Source of the DNA: Branchiostoma floridae | Taxonomy: Eukaryota > Chordata > Leptocardii > Amphioxiformes > Branchiostomatidae | Direction of reading: 5' to 3' | NCBI RefSeq assembly: GCF_000003815.2 | Contig: NC_049988.1 | Span: forward strand, 5,062,689 to 5,126,688 | DNA: 64,000 bases | Shown here: in pieces, positions 1 through 12,474 of the stretch | Numbering within the stretch: the first letter of the stretch is position 1 | How the letters are laid out: each line of letters starts with the position of its first letter | Notes under the pieces: model-generated | What the model was told of the DNA's origin: nothing | What the model saw: the letters and a program-made list of their open reading frames with translations, nothing else | Database searches by the model: none | Translations under genes and position numbers: made by a program

Positions 1-365
1 GCAATGAAATATCATTTAGGTAAAATGGGTTCAAGTCAAACAGCGCAAATTATGATTGGTGAACACTATAGCCCACCTCCAACTACCACTCTCATAACTT
101 TTCATTTTGGCTGATTGAGAAAATGTGGGTGAACAGCTTTCTCTGGCAGTCCTATTTCTGAATCACAGGCAGGCAATCTTCCCTTGAAATTGGATTCTCA
201 GTCTGGGTATACACAGGGGTGATTCTGAATGGTGGCATTTCACACATTTCTTATGGGTTAATCCTAGACAGATGAGAATGACTTCTCCCCTAAATAGGTG
301 TAAATCCTCACCATTTCCAGACACTCCTGCCGTGAACATCCATATCAACCACAAACAGGTCAGTG
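1..365. other. Non-coding, no feature recognised
   Basis: No exon with good splice sites, no RNA gene and no repeat related to others in the window was seen. The only minus-strand reading frame (163-384) has no recognisable motif and runs into the adjacent repeat. Confidence 0.5.
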
Positions 366-661
366 GTCGAAATACCACCTGCATATGCAGGTAAAATTGG
401 AGCTGTGCAGGTATTTGTGGTGTCTACCTGCAGCTAACCTGCACTGGTCCATGTACTGGGTTTTATACATAAATGTCAGGATGTTGGTTATTGGATGTTA
501 GCACCTATAAAGTATAACAGAAAAAATAGCAATGGTTTTTGAACAATTTTAGTATGATCCATACTTCCTAAATTCTGAAGAGAGTGGTGCAGGTAAAATT
601 TGTCTGGTGCGGTAATTTTCAATGTTACCTGCACTGGTGAAAAAAGTATTCCGAGCCCTGC
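366..661 (-). mobile_element. MITE-like element, CTGCA/GCAGGT family, copy 1
   Basis: This is the reverse-oriented copy of the elements at 1331-1681 and 5188-5548. It starts with TCGAAATACCACCTGCATAT and ends with ATTCCGAGCCCTG. The ends carry inverted GGGCTCGAAATAC-type termini and several internal ACCTGCAC / GTGCAGGT palindromic motifs. No coding capacity is visible. It is probably a non-autonomous DNA element; the family name and class are not known to me. Confidence 0.6.
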
Positions 662-1330
662 CTGTGCAGTCTAATTTTTGCTATATTTTTTAGGGGACCT
701 CCATCTTATTCTCATGACACTCATTGCAAGGGTGTGGTCATCAGTAAGAAGGTATCATTCAAAGAAAACTATAGATTTTAGCTTTCCAGTGATGAAACAC
801 ATTATGCTAATCATAATGTATTATAAGCCAACAGAGTTCAACGTACAGACATATGCTCAACTTCAAGGGAAATTTTGACACCATTCTTTAGCGATACATA
901 CCTGAATCTATAGTGGACTGTCACCCTAGACCTATGTGTATACAATTGTACATGTATGTAAGGTTACAGAGTATAATTAAGTCTCTATTTTCATAATAAT
1001 TTGTGGATATTCAAGCCCAGAAGTATCCTTCTTCTATTCAAGAACCAACAAAATAAGATGTTACATGGCCTGGAGCAAAGTTGCATATCCCTGCTATCAC
1101 CTCTATCATACAAACTGCCAGTGACATTTCTACAAACTGCTGTTACTAACCCTTCCATCTTACGCCAATTTGGGAGGAATATTGATAAGGGTTCTGGCTG
1201 CTCGGCTGAAGAACTGCCCAAGGCTATGGTTGGAGGATAGGCTAGGGAAGGATGGAGGAGAGAGTCCTGGCCATCTGTGCAACCAGCACGCCCGGATGAT
1301 GATGATTGATAAGGATGGTCACACAATTCA

Positions 1331-1681
1331 GGGCTCGAAATACTTTTTTCTGCATACCTGCACTGGTGCAGGTAACATTGAAAATTACCTGCACCACTTT
1401 TTTTACCTGCACCACTCTGAATTTAGGAAGTATGGATCATACTCAAATTGTTCTGGAACCATTGCTATTTTTCTTTTATACTTTATAGGTGGTAACAGTC
1501 AATGCAGCTAATATTACAATCCACATGCACCTACACCATGATAGGATATCTTATAGATGTATAAAACCTATTAGTATTACATGGACCAGTGCAGGTTAGG
1601 TGCAGGTAGACATCAGAAATACCTGCACAGCTCCAATCTTACCTGCACTAACCTGCACATGCAGGTGGTATTTTGAGCCCT
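1331..1681 (+). mobile_element. MITE-like element, CTGCA/GCAGGT family, copy 2
   Basis: The left end reads GGGCTCGAAATACTTTTTTC and the right end reads GGTGGTATTTTGAGCCCTGC, forming inverted termini. Internal blocks (ACCTGCACTGGTGCAGGTAA near the left, ACCTGCACTAACCTGCAC near the right) match copies 1 and 3. About 350 bp, non-coding. Confidence 0.65.
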
Positions 1682-1975
1682 GCATGTACAGTAGCAAATG
1701 CCTTGTCAAGATGGTTTTCTAAGTGGCTTCTAATGGCTCACTGAAGACTTAATTAGTAGGCAGCTACATTTTCACATGGCACTTCATCATTCACATTAGG
1801 TTCTGACATTTCCAATATGTTTGAAAGTCTTATCTAGGCAATTATGATTTCCTCGCATAAATAGGGAAAAAAATAACCTACATGTAAATGCACCTGCTCA
1901 TTATCATCTTTCCAAGAACAGAAGCACAATCAAAATTGTACATTTGTATGTACATAACTGCAACTCTCCTAATTC

Positions 1976-2105
1976 CTCTGAGTACTGTACATGCAGAAAT
2001 GTTTGCAGTGTTTTTTTGTTCACAGTTTTCCCAGTTGCCACTTCACCACATACTGAAAACCACAGCGAACATTTTTCACCCTGCACTATGTCACCCTGCA
2101 CTAGG
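1976..2105 (+). mobile_element. Decayed copy of the TACTGTAAATGCAG element
   Basis: The sequence aligns with the better-preserved copy at 9276-9484: both start with GAGTACTGTA.ATGCAGAAA and share the block ending in GCGAACATTTTT. Many positions that are CG in the 9.3 kb copy are TG or CA here, as expected from deamination of methylated CpG in an old insertion. Confidence 0.6.
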
Positions 2106-2109
2106 TTTA

Positions 2110-2290
2110 AAATTGTAGTGCACAAGATTTTCAATACGCAACCAGGTCATCTTGGCAGGAGAGGCACTTGTACAGCCTGTACATGTACCTTGAATGTTAG
2201 AGCGCAAGTCTTTGTCAGCGATATTTACCAACATTCAACAAGGCAGTATCAATCATTTTTGGTGGATTTGGTTTGGGCAGCATTTGATTT
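2110..2290 (+). repeat. Interspersed repeat, related to 22340-22500
   Basis: Blocks GTTTAAAATTGTAGT, CAAGTCTTTGTC, CAACATTC and TATCAATCATT occur in the same order and spacing at 22355-22500. The two copies are diverged. No coding potential is visible and the element class is unknown. Confidence 0.55.
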
Positions 2291-2299
2291 TTTTTCAAC

Positions 2300-3590
2300 T
2301 TCTTTTTTTTAAATTTATATGCTGACTTCAGTTTTGGGGGTTGATCCCCAATATATTTAGCAGACACTCTGGACCTTATGGGATTTATGCCAGATAAAAC
2401 AATATAATCTTACCCTTACCCTTAAGCCCAAGTAACTCCCTTCTTAACCCCCTCCAACCAAGCTTCCTTCAGGCACAGAAGAATTCATGACTTTCAAGTT
2501 TCTCTGAAAGCTTCAGATTTCAGAATTTTTGAGTGATAGATATGATCTTAAGCTAGCATTTTACTCCTAATGGGGTCTTTGTAATACTCCAGAAGCCATA
2601 TTTAGCTTTCTTCAAGAATTGTGATTTCATTTTCATACCTCCCGCAAGGGACAGATGTAGGTAGACTCAAATGTCATTCAATGCCCCTTAATAGCACAAA
2701 ACTCCACAATGGATAAAATCTCTTTGTACCTACGCTGGAGTACTGTTACAAAAGCCTCCATTCTCAGTACATGTAGGGATACCTACCCATTCCAGTTTTG
2801 ATTTACTGATCACCTAAGCAAGAATCTCCAGAGTGGTCACTTCAGTTAAGCCTAGGTAACTGATTTCCAAGGGAATCCCAAAAAAATCATTACAAATCAA
2901 GATACAAGAAAATCATTATCATCAACACAGAATTGACTAAATCATATGTTCACAATTATGCAACAAAGTAGTGAGCATCCTTTAGCTTCCAGATCAATAA
3001 ATCACACTAAGAGTTTAGGCAAACTTAAGAGAATGACAAACATACTCAAGAACAATATCCTGTCAAAGTTACAAAATCATACAAGGCCATTAAGTTAACA
3101 GTCATTGATAATGATCAGAAGTCAGACTTGATAAATGAATGTTTATGCAACAGATATAACAATGTACAAAGCAGCCACAAAAGTTTGCAAAAGATTATTA
3201 ATTTCTGAGAAAACCCGGCCTGTTGCGTGGGCTTTTGCATATAGCAGCATATGAAGCTCTTAAGAAAGTACCGTACACAGATAAAGTATGCAGCTCCAAT
3301 TCATGGCAGGTTTTGGACAAATCTTAGACTAGCTCTGTGGGGGTAGAACTCAAATAAAGTACACCAATCCTAAACACATTTTGTACAAGGTGAATTTATG
3401 ATGCTTACAAATGTACTCCTCCTTTCTCCTATGTAATTCTGCACAAAAAAACAACCTTGACCAAATATCTTTACAATTCTTGACTTGAGTTATGTTGACT
3501 ACAAAAATCCAAACACACAACATGACAGACAAACAGACATAATTAAAACAAGAGTTTGGAGACCTCATTTCTCCATGAAATTGTCTGATT
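2300..3590. other. Non-coding interval, no supported feature
   Basis: AT-rich sequence without a convincing exon, RNA gene or recognisable element on either strand. It would be first-intron sequence of the GALNT-like gene if that gene runs out of the left edge of the window. Confidence 0.4.
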
Positions 3591-3593
3591 ATG

Positions 3594-4073
3594 TAAATTA
3601 CTTTCACATTTACATAATCTATGCTTGGTTATGTACCCAAACATAAAACCACATATTCCTTACGTCATAAGCTATCTGCCACCAAAAAATCAAGACTAAA
3701 GCACATCCAGGTCAAAAGATACAAAAAAACGAATTTCTGCTGCAGTACCAAGGTCACATACCAGGGGGCCCAAAATTGACCTTGACCTTTGTCTTCCTAA
3801 CACCTACCCACATACCAAATATCATCATATATATAAATTACTTTCACATTTACATAATCTATGCTTGGTTATGTACCCAAACATAAAACCACATATTCCT
3901 TACGTCATAAGCTATCTGCCACCAAAAAATCAAGACTAAAGCACATCCAGGTCAAAAGATACAAAAAAACGAATTTCTGCTGCAGTACCAAGGTCACATA
4001 CCAGGGGGCCCAAAATTGACCTTGACCTTTGTCTTCCTAACACCTACCCACATACCAAATATCATCATATATA
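3594..4073. repeat. Perfect 240 bp tandem duplication
   Basis: The stretch starting near 3594 is repeated without a visible mismatch 240 bp later (3834-4073), then the sequences diverge after ATCATCATATATA. The unit includes part of the interspersed repeat containing GCAGTACCAAGGTCACATAC. Complete identity means either a very recent tandem duplication or an assembly artefact. Confidence 0.9.
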
Positions 4074-4180
4074 ATCCATCCAGACGTTCTTGGGAGTTAT
4101 GACCACAAATATCCAGAAACACACACACAGAAAGGCACACCCAAAACAATATCTCCATTTTTCATGGAGAAAACTATATC
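3690..4180 (+). repeat. Interspersed repeat family C (CAGTACCAAGGTCACA), copy 1
   Basis: Core motifs are CTGCTGCAGTACCAAGGTCA, CCAGGGGGCCCAAAATTGAC and ACCTACCCACATACCAAATA, followed by a run of CACACA-rich sequence and a terminal palindrome TCTCCATTTTTCATGGAGA. Similar copies occur at 4440-4680, 17425-17502, 23935-24125, 54590-54872 and 60478-60862. No protein is encoded. This copy is enlarged by the 240 bp tandem duplication. Confidence 0.75.
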
Positions 4181-4439
4181 TCCATTTTTCACGAAGATGA
4201 TCAAGGACTTCTTTACACTGTCCGTGAATGAAAATGCTTCATGACACTTTGACAGTGCAGTGGAGGTGTATTTTACTTTAACAAGGTGTAATACCCTCAA
4301 ATAATTTAAGTAAGCAGCCCTTTCGTACCTCAAAACAACTTTTGGATTTTTACCATTTTTAAAAAAATGCGTACTACTACGGTAACCTTAATCAATAAAA
4401 TGTGGTATGCCTACAGTATACTAAGCCTACAAGTGGTCC

Positions 4440-4680
4440 ACAAGTCCATTGGCTGGATCATGCAAAATCCAGAAATTCTGCAGCAGTACCAAGGTCACAT
4501 ACCAGGGGGCCAAAAACTGACGATGACCTTCATCTTTCCAAAACCTACCCACATACCAAATACCATTATAATCCATTCCGAGGTTCTTCTGTTATGCTGA
4601 TCACGAATATATTTGGAGACACATTCAGATCTTGACACAAGACGAATACAATACCTCCATTTTTCATGTCCAGAGGTAAC
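4440..4680 (+). repeat. Interspersed repeat family C, copy 2
   Basis: Contains the diagnostic GCAGCAGTACCAAGGTCACA, a diverged CCAGGGGGCC block, ACCTACCCACATACCAAATA and the terminal CTCCATTTTTCATG. It lies about 250 bp after copy 1 in the same orientation. Confidence 0.7.
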
Positions 4681-5187
4681 AGATTTTATGGCATCTATAC
4701 ATGATGTAGCAAAATACATTCCATCAGTTAAAGTGTGTTAGTTCTACAGTCAAACATTCCATCAGCTCTGTTCCACAGAACAAACATCCTCCTCACCTAA
4801 CCACCTCTAGCTGTCATCACCATAGCAACCGGGGTGGGGCAAGCCCACTGTGATAACAGGGGTCGCCATGTGTTTGTTCAGACCAATAGACAAGGTACAG
4901 TGTTGTAACAAGTGGCAGCTCTGATTGTTCCTCAGGGAATTTCTCAATCTGAGGAGTAAAGAAGTCAACCTGAACATATTGCTATGGCTAAAATGACAGA
5001 AATAAACTTTGTTGAAATTATTTGCATTTCATAAAGTAAATGTAACGTGTTAATGAATTGATATGGGCCAATAGCTTTTAAATGTAATAATTGAAAAATT
5101 GTAATTACTGATAAATTGTAAGCTTTTTCAGGTTTCTACAGGACTGTGTCTGTCTGACACAACACATGGAGGTAAAGCCCAACACCC

Positions 5188-5548
5188 AGGGCTCCAAATA
5201 CTTTTTTCTGCATGCCTGCACTGGTGCAGGTAACATTGAAAATTACAAATTTTGCCTGCGCCACTCCGAAAGTATGGATAATAATACTAAAAATCATTCA
5301 GGAACCACTGCTATTTTTATCTAAATATACTTAAATTATAGGTGGTAACAGTCAATGCAGCTTATTTGTTTGTAAACAGCTGAACAAATAAATAAATAAA
5401 ATACAATCTACATTCACCTACATCATATGACATTCATGTATAAAACCTAGTACATGGACCAGTGCAGGTTAGGTGCAGGTAGACACCAGAAATACCTGCA
5501 CTGCTCCAATTTTACCTGCACTAACCTGCATATGCAGGTGGTATTTCG
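5188..5548 (+). mobile_element. MITE-like element, CTGCA/GCAGGT family, copy 3
   Basis: Same structure as 1331-1681: left end AGGGCTCCAAATACTTTTTT, right end CATATGCAGGTGGTATTTCG, and the ACCTGCACT/AGTGCAGGT blocks between. About 360 bp, non-coding. A shorter, diverged piece with GCCTCGAAATTCATTTTTTG and GGTGCACCAAACAG lies at 6033-6120. Confidence 0.65.
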
Positions 5549-5559
5549 GTGCCAACACC

Positions 5560-7280
5560 TGACACTGTAAACATGGCATATCATCATATACTTCCTGCAC
5601 AGCTCAGTGAATTTCATACAACCATCGTAAGCTGGGATTTAGTGCCCATCAATCTTTCAGAGGACCATGCATATGGCGCATGGTTCCGTGGCGTCTTTTG
5701 AGGATGGAAGTTTTAGGAAGATTGAAGGAGATGGATCCTTCGTGGACACCTAAGATGTCTCTGAGTGCTCGTTATAGATAGCGGGCAGGCTGTTACCTCC
5801 ACCAGCCATTACCCTGACTCATGACGATCTGCGGGCATATCTTGTAGCGAAAGGTCAATCTGCTGTCGTGAAGCGAATTTCAAGCATATTGTTACTCAAG
5901 ACCATTTTATGACAGCTTCAGTCTTGGACTGAGATATACGTCAAAACAAAACGGATGGAAACCTTTCACTAATGAAAGCTATGTCAGTAAATTTTTCTTT
6001 CAATTAATTATTTCTGATCCTGCTATAATATGCAGGCCTCGAAATTCATTTTTTGGATTAGGTGCACTGGTGCACCCAACCTAAAAAATTGGGTGCACCA
6101 AACAGTTTTTAGGTGCACCACATGAAATAATTAGAGAATCTCAGACATCTTCCTTTATCTGCAAAAAAATGTCCTGTTCAAGTTGACAGTTATTTCTTGA
6201 CTATGATTTGTACACTACACAAAAGCCTTTGACAAGGTGATGATGGGCATCACTCGTGGCCAATCAGAACGAAGTTCAACTGCACGTATTCTCCACTATA
6301 GATCGGCTTGAGGTAACCTTTTGAAAGCTGCCAAACATTTACTTAATGGCACATCTCCGTCTAGCCAGCAGGGTCCAATAAAACTCACGTATCAGACATG
6401 GCACTAACGATGCCAGAATCTGTAATCAATTTTGGGAAATGATGCGTCACAGGACACTACCTCTACCATCAATTGTAAAACTAACAATGGGTCAGGCCAA
6501 CGTGGAGGGCCACTAAGGGCGGATATCGGCAAGGCTAAAAGGCATCCTGGAAAATGAGGGTCTCTTCAAGATCAATAGCAAAGTAAGGAGATACATGACT
6601 AGCACTGAGAGGTGGTTAGACTCAATGGCCTTTAGCATGACAAGTTCAAATGAGTCATTTTGCAGATATAGATTGATTGGGTGCTGCTATTTGAGGAGCC
6701 TTTGCAAAGCAAAAGAGACAACCTGATTGGACCTGGAGTTCAGCCCATTCAGAGCAATATATTGATTGAAAGTTGGTATAGAATAAATTCCAAACCAAAA
6801 TGCCAAAATCAGAGTTTTAAATTCAATAATAAATCACTTTTTTGTATGTAGATTATAGCTTGAGAAACAAAGGAAGGTATTTGAACTAATTGCTTATATC
6901 TATAATTCATTTATATTTCAAACCTTTACAGGCTACTTCAGTAGGATGAAGCTTAGCATTGCAAAATGTAGCCTTTATCCATCTTTGCCTTATCTTCTTT
7001 ATTTTCTCTGTAGAGTACTATGTGTATGCTATCTACAATATATCCTGAAGGGCAAACTATATATACTATAAAAATAAAATTAAAATAGAACTTCATTCAG
7101 TAGATTGTACAGAACAATATCGTAACTGTATCATACTGATTACTAGCATCATAACTACATTACAGGTAGTATTACAACTGCATTATGCTGAATATCATAA
7201 GACAATTGACATTAATGCGCTCCACCTCAACAGCCTTAATATGTCAATTGGAAGAAAAAGAACCAACGCCATGCCAATTT
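5560..7280. other. Non-coding interval with one small repeat fragment
   Basis: No exon with good splice sites was found on either strand. Positions 6033-6120 hold a short palindromic GGTGCACC-rich piece resembling the CTGCA/GCAGGT family ends. The rest has no recognised content. Confidence 0.4.
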
Positions 7281-7289
7281 GATTCGGGA

Positions 7290-7635
7290 ACAAATGTTTG
7301 CATTTTCGACATCAGCGCACACTGAAAACAAAGTCAGAGGACCAGGTTGCTCTCTTGGTGCACTCAGTTTTATGGAGTGAATACATCATTACAAAACTGG
7401 GAATCAGTGCACATTGTTCAGAAATTGTAAAAGGTCGTCATAGTAACACACCAGCCACTCAGAGACTGTGTCCCTCGTGTCATGAAAATATTGAAGAATG
7501 AATATCACTTTGTTATAACCTATCCTACTTACAGTAAAGAGAGAGAAGCATTATTCAACTTTAAGAATATTAGAGCTAAAACTGCACCTCCCTTTAGCTT
7601 ACTGGTACACAGAATGACATTTTCCATATACTGAT
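7290..7635 (+). pseudogene. C-terminal fragment of a non-LTR retrotransposon ORF, frameshifted
   Basis: The reading frame gives ITKLGISAHCSEIVKGRHSN, then a Cys pair in RLCPSCHENIEE. After a +1 shift near 7497 it continues NEYHFVITYPTYSKEREALF. The C-x2-C pair followed by acidic residues and E-x-HF is the usual end of reverse-transcriptase ORFs of LINE elements; the same motif occurs at 18980-19260, 26530-26810 and 36900-37200. A frameshift and stops show it is dead. The 5' part is absent. Confidence 0.7.
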
Positions 7636-7639
7636 TGTA

Positions 7640-8100
7640 CAGATATCATGTTCAACTTATAATATATATATATCTGCCAATTTATTTATAAATCATACCT
7701 TATTCCAAATGAGAGACCAGATCACTCATACAAAACTGTATTGTAATCAATAATGCTTTGTTGTTCGGTATGTAGCCTCGTACTAGTACTATTGTCTATA
7801 TACATGTAGCTACATGTAGTAGTTGTTATTGGTTGCCATATATTGTCCCTTGTGCGATTGCAGTAAAGTTTATTCATAACTGTATTATACTGAGTATCAA
7901 AGCTGCATTATACTTCTATGTATCGTAGCTGTATTATACTTCTATCAATATTATAACTGTATTTTAGTATTTTTACTAAGTATCATAGCTGTATTATACT
8001 GAGTGTTATAACTGTGTACCAAACTGAAGAATCCACTTATGACCCAAAGCCAGGCAGTCCAAGATGTTTTTGGCTGTCTTCCACATTGTGTATATACTTT
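7640..8100. repeat. Low-complexity TA-rich tract with scattered CTGTATTATACT motifs
   Basis: Short diverged repeats of the type CATAGCTGTATTATACTGAG recur at about 7120-7200 and 7870-8010. They look like a degenerate tandem array. No gene was seen. Confidence 0.5.
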
Positions 8101-8359
8101 ATTACTCCACAAAGGCTCTTTTCAGTCCAAGATTATTGATTCCCATCTCCCAATTTACTCCTAAACTCCCCCATTCCTTTCTCTCCATTACCCTAACACA
8201 ATGGTGATCAGAGAAAGCAAAGTTTGATTTCTTGATAGGCCCTGGGAATAAAATATTCTGTTTCCAGCTACCCGACTGAACCTAGCAAAAACCTGCCAAC
8301 CTAAGCTTTTTATTTTCACTCCACCATACCCCAGGTATCTTACGGAGTGAAAATATTGT

Positions 8360-8700
8360 TTCGTCACATTTCTTCTTCTTTTTCTCCTGCCGCGATCTTT
8401 AAAGGGATTCATCTCCATCATTCCTGGACGGAATGACATGAAATTTGTCACAAGGGTAGAGTGGGCCAATACCGCAAACATTTTTTGATAGATAACCTTT
8501 AAAATGATTTCATTGAAGATTTTTTCTTCCATGCCCAGGTCTTAAGGACACAAAATTTGGTATGATAGTGCATACAGTATGTAAAAATTCTACCTGGTAT
8601 CTGAGTAATGAAGTTCAAAACAGACATCCTACATATTTTACACCCTAAAATTAGGGCTTTGAACATGTAGTAAACATTCGTAAATTTCTTTGTCTTCATT
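8360..8700 (+). repeat. Interspersed repeat family D, copy 1
   Basis: Shares TTTCTTCTTCTTT, the block GATTCATCTCC, TGGACGGAATGACATGAAAT and TGGGCCAATACC with 21815-22140 (same orientation) and 61540-62035 (reverse). All three show the same order of blocks. No protein is encoded. Confidence 0.7.
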
Positions 8701-9275
8701 GTTCAGTTTATCAAGACTTTTACTTGCACAATGTACTGCAATCTCTTTTGATTGAATCTAAAAGAAAAAAAGAAAGAAAATCCCTATCATTTTTTCAAGA
8801 CCCATATCTGAAACACATCATTAATTTTCCTAGGCTTGGTGTCCAAGTGATGTTTGGAGTATGCATGACGGGATATTATAAGATATCAGAGCAGTCTGCA
8901 TAGCAGGACCACATTTTCTCTGATTGCCTCCTGAGTTACAATCAATAATACATCAACGCAAAGTACCATATTCTACTGCAAAAATGCTTTCTTATGAAAA
9001 TTGATTGGTGACTGACACTGATATTTGCTGGCTGACGTGACATATAGCCAGTGGGCAGGGTAAGTAAGGAAGTTGGGAAATAGGACACGGCTTAGCAATG
9101 AGTCTACACTGTACCTGTAACAAATTGAATGCAGGTTAAGAAGGTTGTTAGGGTTAGAATGTAACCTTCTACCATGGTGCCATCATCTGTCATTGATTAC
9201 TGTATACAGGTCACATCTTTGTTCTTTTCACATTGGATCACGCAAGGGATCATGGGAAGGAGATCCTAGATAGCC

Positions 9276-9484
9276 TGAGTACTGTAAATGCAGAAACTTT
9301 TGCGGTGGTTTAATGTTCGTGGTTTTTGCGGTGGCCGCTTCACCGCGAAGTTAAAACCACCGCGAACATTTTTTCATGGCAGTAAGAGACTACGATGCAT
9401 GGTGCTACTTAAAACCAACGCGAAAAATCTTTTTTCCTGCTACCCAAAATTAAATCCCCGCGAAATTAAATGCATTTACAGTAT
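9276..9484 (+). mobile_element. MITE with TACTGTAAATGCA termini
   Basis: The left end GTACTGTAAATGCAGAAACT and right end AAATGCATTTACAGTATC are inverted repeats. The interior is itself palindromic, with GCGGTGG and CCACCGCGAAC arms. About 210 bp, non-coding and rich in intact CpG, so it is a younger copy than the one at 1976-2105. Confidence 0.75.
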
Positions 9485-9489
9485 CAGCC

Positions 9490-10400
9490 TTGTTTTACCC
9501 AAGGCTATGTATGTACACTTCAGATATACAGGTGTTCGGAACAGCTTAGAGAAGGCCTTTACAACACTGTTTTTTAATGTTAACTTACAGTCAACCCTAT
9601 TCAGACTGACTGTCACTGAGCTTTTTTGGTCAATCTGCCTCTTGTACTCCTGCAACGACTTATGAGCACCAAATTTTCAGAAAATGATGTAGACACAAAA
9701 TAGGAGCAATGTAAGAAATTTGACGTCATTATGACGTCATCAATTTGATTGTATTGGCTGGAACCATGAAAAATGGCTATTCCCAGAAAACTTCAAGGTA
9801 TGCACGAAAAATGTTACAGCAAGTGTAGATATTGGATAACAACATAAAAATATCTGCCAAGACTTCAGTTGTCAATAGCAACATCAATGACATGAAAATG
9901 ATGTCATAAAATTGCCTCATACAAACCAGCGGACATCAATAAGATCCGCCAACTTCAATTTTCAAAAATACATTTTTTTCAGCAAAAAATCACAAAGAGT
10001 TCTGATGAATAAATGATAGGTATTTATGAATTTTAAGGGATAATACGCTACTAATATACTTGGTACGATTCTCTGCCATCTTGGGTTTGGCTGATGATGT
10101 CACTAGATTAGCATAACTTATGCAATTCAATTTTTAAGAAATCAACTAAATTACATATGACTTTATACCTGAAATAAGACAGCATTAGCAGTAATGCAGC
10201 AAGAAAATCTTAAAAATACATTGTTAAACTGAATTTAATGATGTTCGTCAAAAAAGCCTGTTAACATCCAGCAGCCCTAAATACTGGTAACTGAATTCTG
10301 GGAAAAGTCACCAAATTTAGTGGCTGTAGTGTTAGCCGTTCAGGTGTTATGTGTCATCGAAGTTGGACAGGCCTCAAAAGTAGGGTTAAACTTAAAGGAC
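9490..10400. other. Non-coding interval, no supported feature
   Basis: No conserved exon, RNA gene or repeat shared with the rest of the window was found. Two TGACGTCAT-like sites near 9721-9740 are CRE-like sequences but have no gene context. Confidence 0.35.
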
Positions 10401-10401
10401 A

Positions 10402-11594
10402 TTAAGACCCTGTTCACATGAAAAAATTGCAAGTGAGTTAAACAAGGAATCCGATTGAAATTTTCTATCGGATTAAAAAAAATGTGTTCACATGAGTTTT
10501 ATACAATCGGATTAAACTCAAACTTGCGACCGCGACCACACAATCGGATTAAACTCTTTACCGCGGCACGCGTCGTGTTTCCAACGACCACCGCGGGCAC
10601 GCGTAGTTTTTCCAAAATGTTGCCAGACTACCTCATAATTCTGAAGGATGTAGCGACATCGATATTGATTATAACTTGAGAAATAGGCCGGCTTTGGTCA
10701 GATTTTGACGCGTCGATGGTCCGCAACACACACTGACAAAAGTGGCGGCCTCTGGGTCATACGGGGTCATTGGGATAGTCTATTAGACTGGGGTTGGAAA
10801 TGTTACGCGCGGTGTGATTATACTCTACATTTGACTATATAAAATGTATCTGTTGCAGAAGTTGCATAAATAAGGCAAACTGCTACCAAAACATTTGACT
10901 TCATCACGTATTTATCTGAAATAAAAGTCTGTGTTTCGTTTAAAAAAACTGCTCGCCCATGCTTGCATGCAGTGAAGTGACCCAAGCTCGAAATTTCTGT
11001 TTAGACACGCTTCCGACTGCGTTTCTCGTAGAATATTTGCTTTTTTAGTGGTGTTGGGACATTGGCTCCAACAACAGGAGAGAAACGAAACCATACATGT
11101 TATTTTCATGGGCAATATTGCCAAAATTAACCAGTTGGTCTTCTCACACTGCCGATTTTTGGAAAGAACCGGTGCACATGTTCCGGCGAATCTTGCGGCG
11201 TCCGGTTGTTAACCATAGCGGTAAGATGATTTTGCAAGCGAACTTGCCCATAAACTTCTTTTCTAATCCGTGTATCATACTTTTTTTGCCATGTTGTAGG
11301 TATGGTTGTATATCTAATGTCCACTGTACCCGTATGTATGACGTAAAAACCATGAAACAAGCCCGAATCCAATCCAATTGTGTTCACATGGCCGATTCCG
11401 GTCAATCGGATTGCGCGCCAATCGGATTGCGCGCGCTGAATCCACCTCCCGAGGTGGATTGCAATCCTATCCAATCCAATCCAAAATGGGCAATCCAATC
11501 GGATTAGTTCTGTTCACATGGCTTTGGATTGGTCATTTTAATCGGATTCCTCGTTTAACTCACTTGCTTTTTTCCCATGTGAACGGGGTCTTAA
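10402..11594. mobile_element. 1.2 kb non-autonomous TIR element
   Basis: Termini are long inverted repeats: left GACCCTGTTCACATGAAAAA followed by GAGTTAAACAAGGAATCCGA; right TCGGATTCCTCGTTTAACTC followed by CATGTGAACGGGGTC. TTAA flanks both ends (10402-10405 and 11591-11594), which could be a TTAA target duplication (piggyBac style) or part of the TIR. The motifs TGTTCACATG and CAATCGGATT recur in subterminal positions on both sides. Overlapping small frames inside carry no transposase motif. Confidence 0.8.
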
Positions 11595-11599
11595 TGTTG

Positions 11600-12470
11600 C
11601 TGTGTATGTTATTGATATACAAAGCATGGTCTTGATAAAGTCATGTGTTACATGACCTTGCTACAATTATCTACCCTTACAGTCCATGGAGTCCTTGTAT
11701 TAGTTGTAACACATGGCATACACAGACCACCCCCGCTGTTGTAATGTTATGGTTTGATTCACATGTTTATGTAGATTGCCATGGATTTCCTTACGTCAGC
11801 TGGAGTTCACAGTTGTAACTTGTATAAAGAAACTACTCCCAACACACAGTACAAATGTCTATTTGTACCACACTGAAAACATTACAGCCCTTAAAATATA
11901 AATGCAGTAAAATGTAAATGAAGTACATTGTATAATCATCCATCCATTCACCTCCAATCATAAAGGGACATTTGGTATTGATCATATTCATAAATAATAA
12001 AGAAATGGATCAAATGAGGAGCCTTACTTAGTTGTTGGTATGTCTACACCTTCAAGTTGATAATCACAGTATAATATAGTCCCAGCATGTACTTAAACTT
12101 GTTCATGTTCAGGTCTGCTTTCAGATCCAGAGGATCAGGTCCAGGGGGTGAACGATTATATTAGATGTGTGGCTAAAACATATATACACATTTTTTGGGT
12201 TACCTGTTGGCATAAACATTACATGCAATTTGAAAAAAAATATCAGTAATTAATACAGCAATGTTTCTTCTTTTTTCTAGTGCAGACTTGACAATTGAGA
12301 ATCTGGTCTTTTTAGGTGGTTTACAATATAATGGGCCACTCCAGACACCAACACCATAAGCCCCGCCCCCGTTTTAATTTCAAACACCTCAGTGAAAAAC
12401 GGCGAGAGTTGGACAAAATTGGCCGCCGCCACAACGTAGCTATCAATACTGATTAACTTGGGTTTAGCTT
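11600..12470. other. Non-coding interval; fragment of the GGTCCAG element
   Basis: Positions 12105-12160 contain AGGATCAGGTCCAGGGG, resembling the interior of the element at 62792-63220. Nothing else is recognised. Confidence 0.35.
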
Positions 12471-12474
12471 TATG

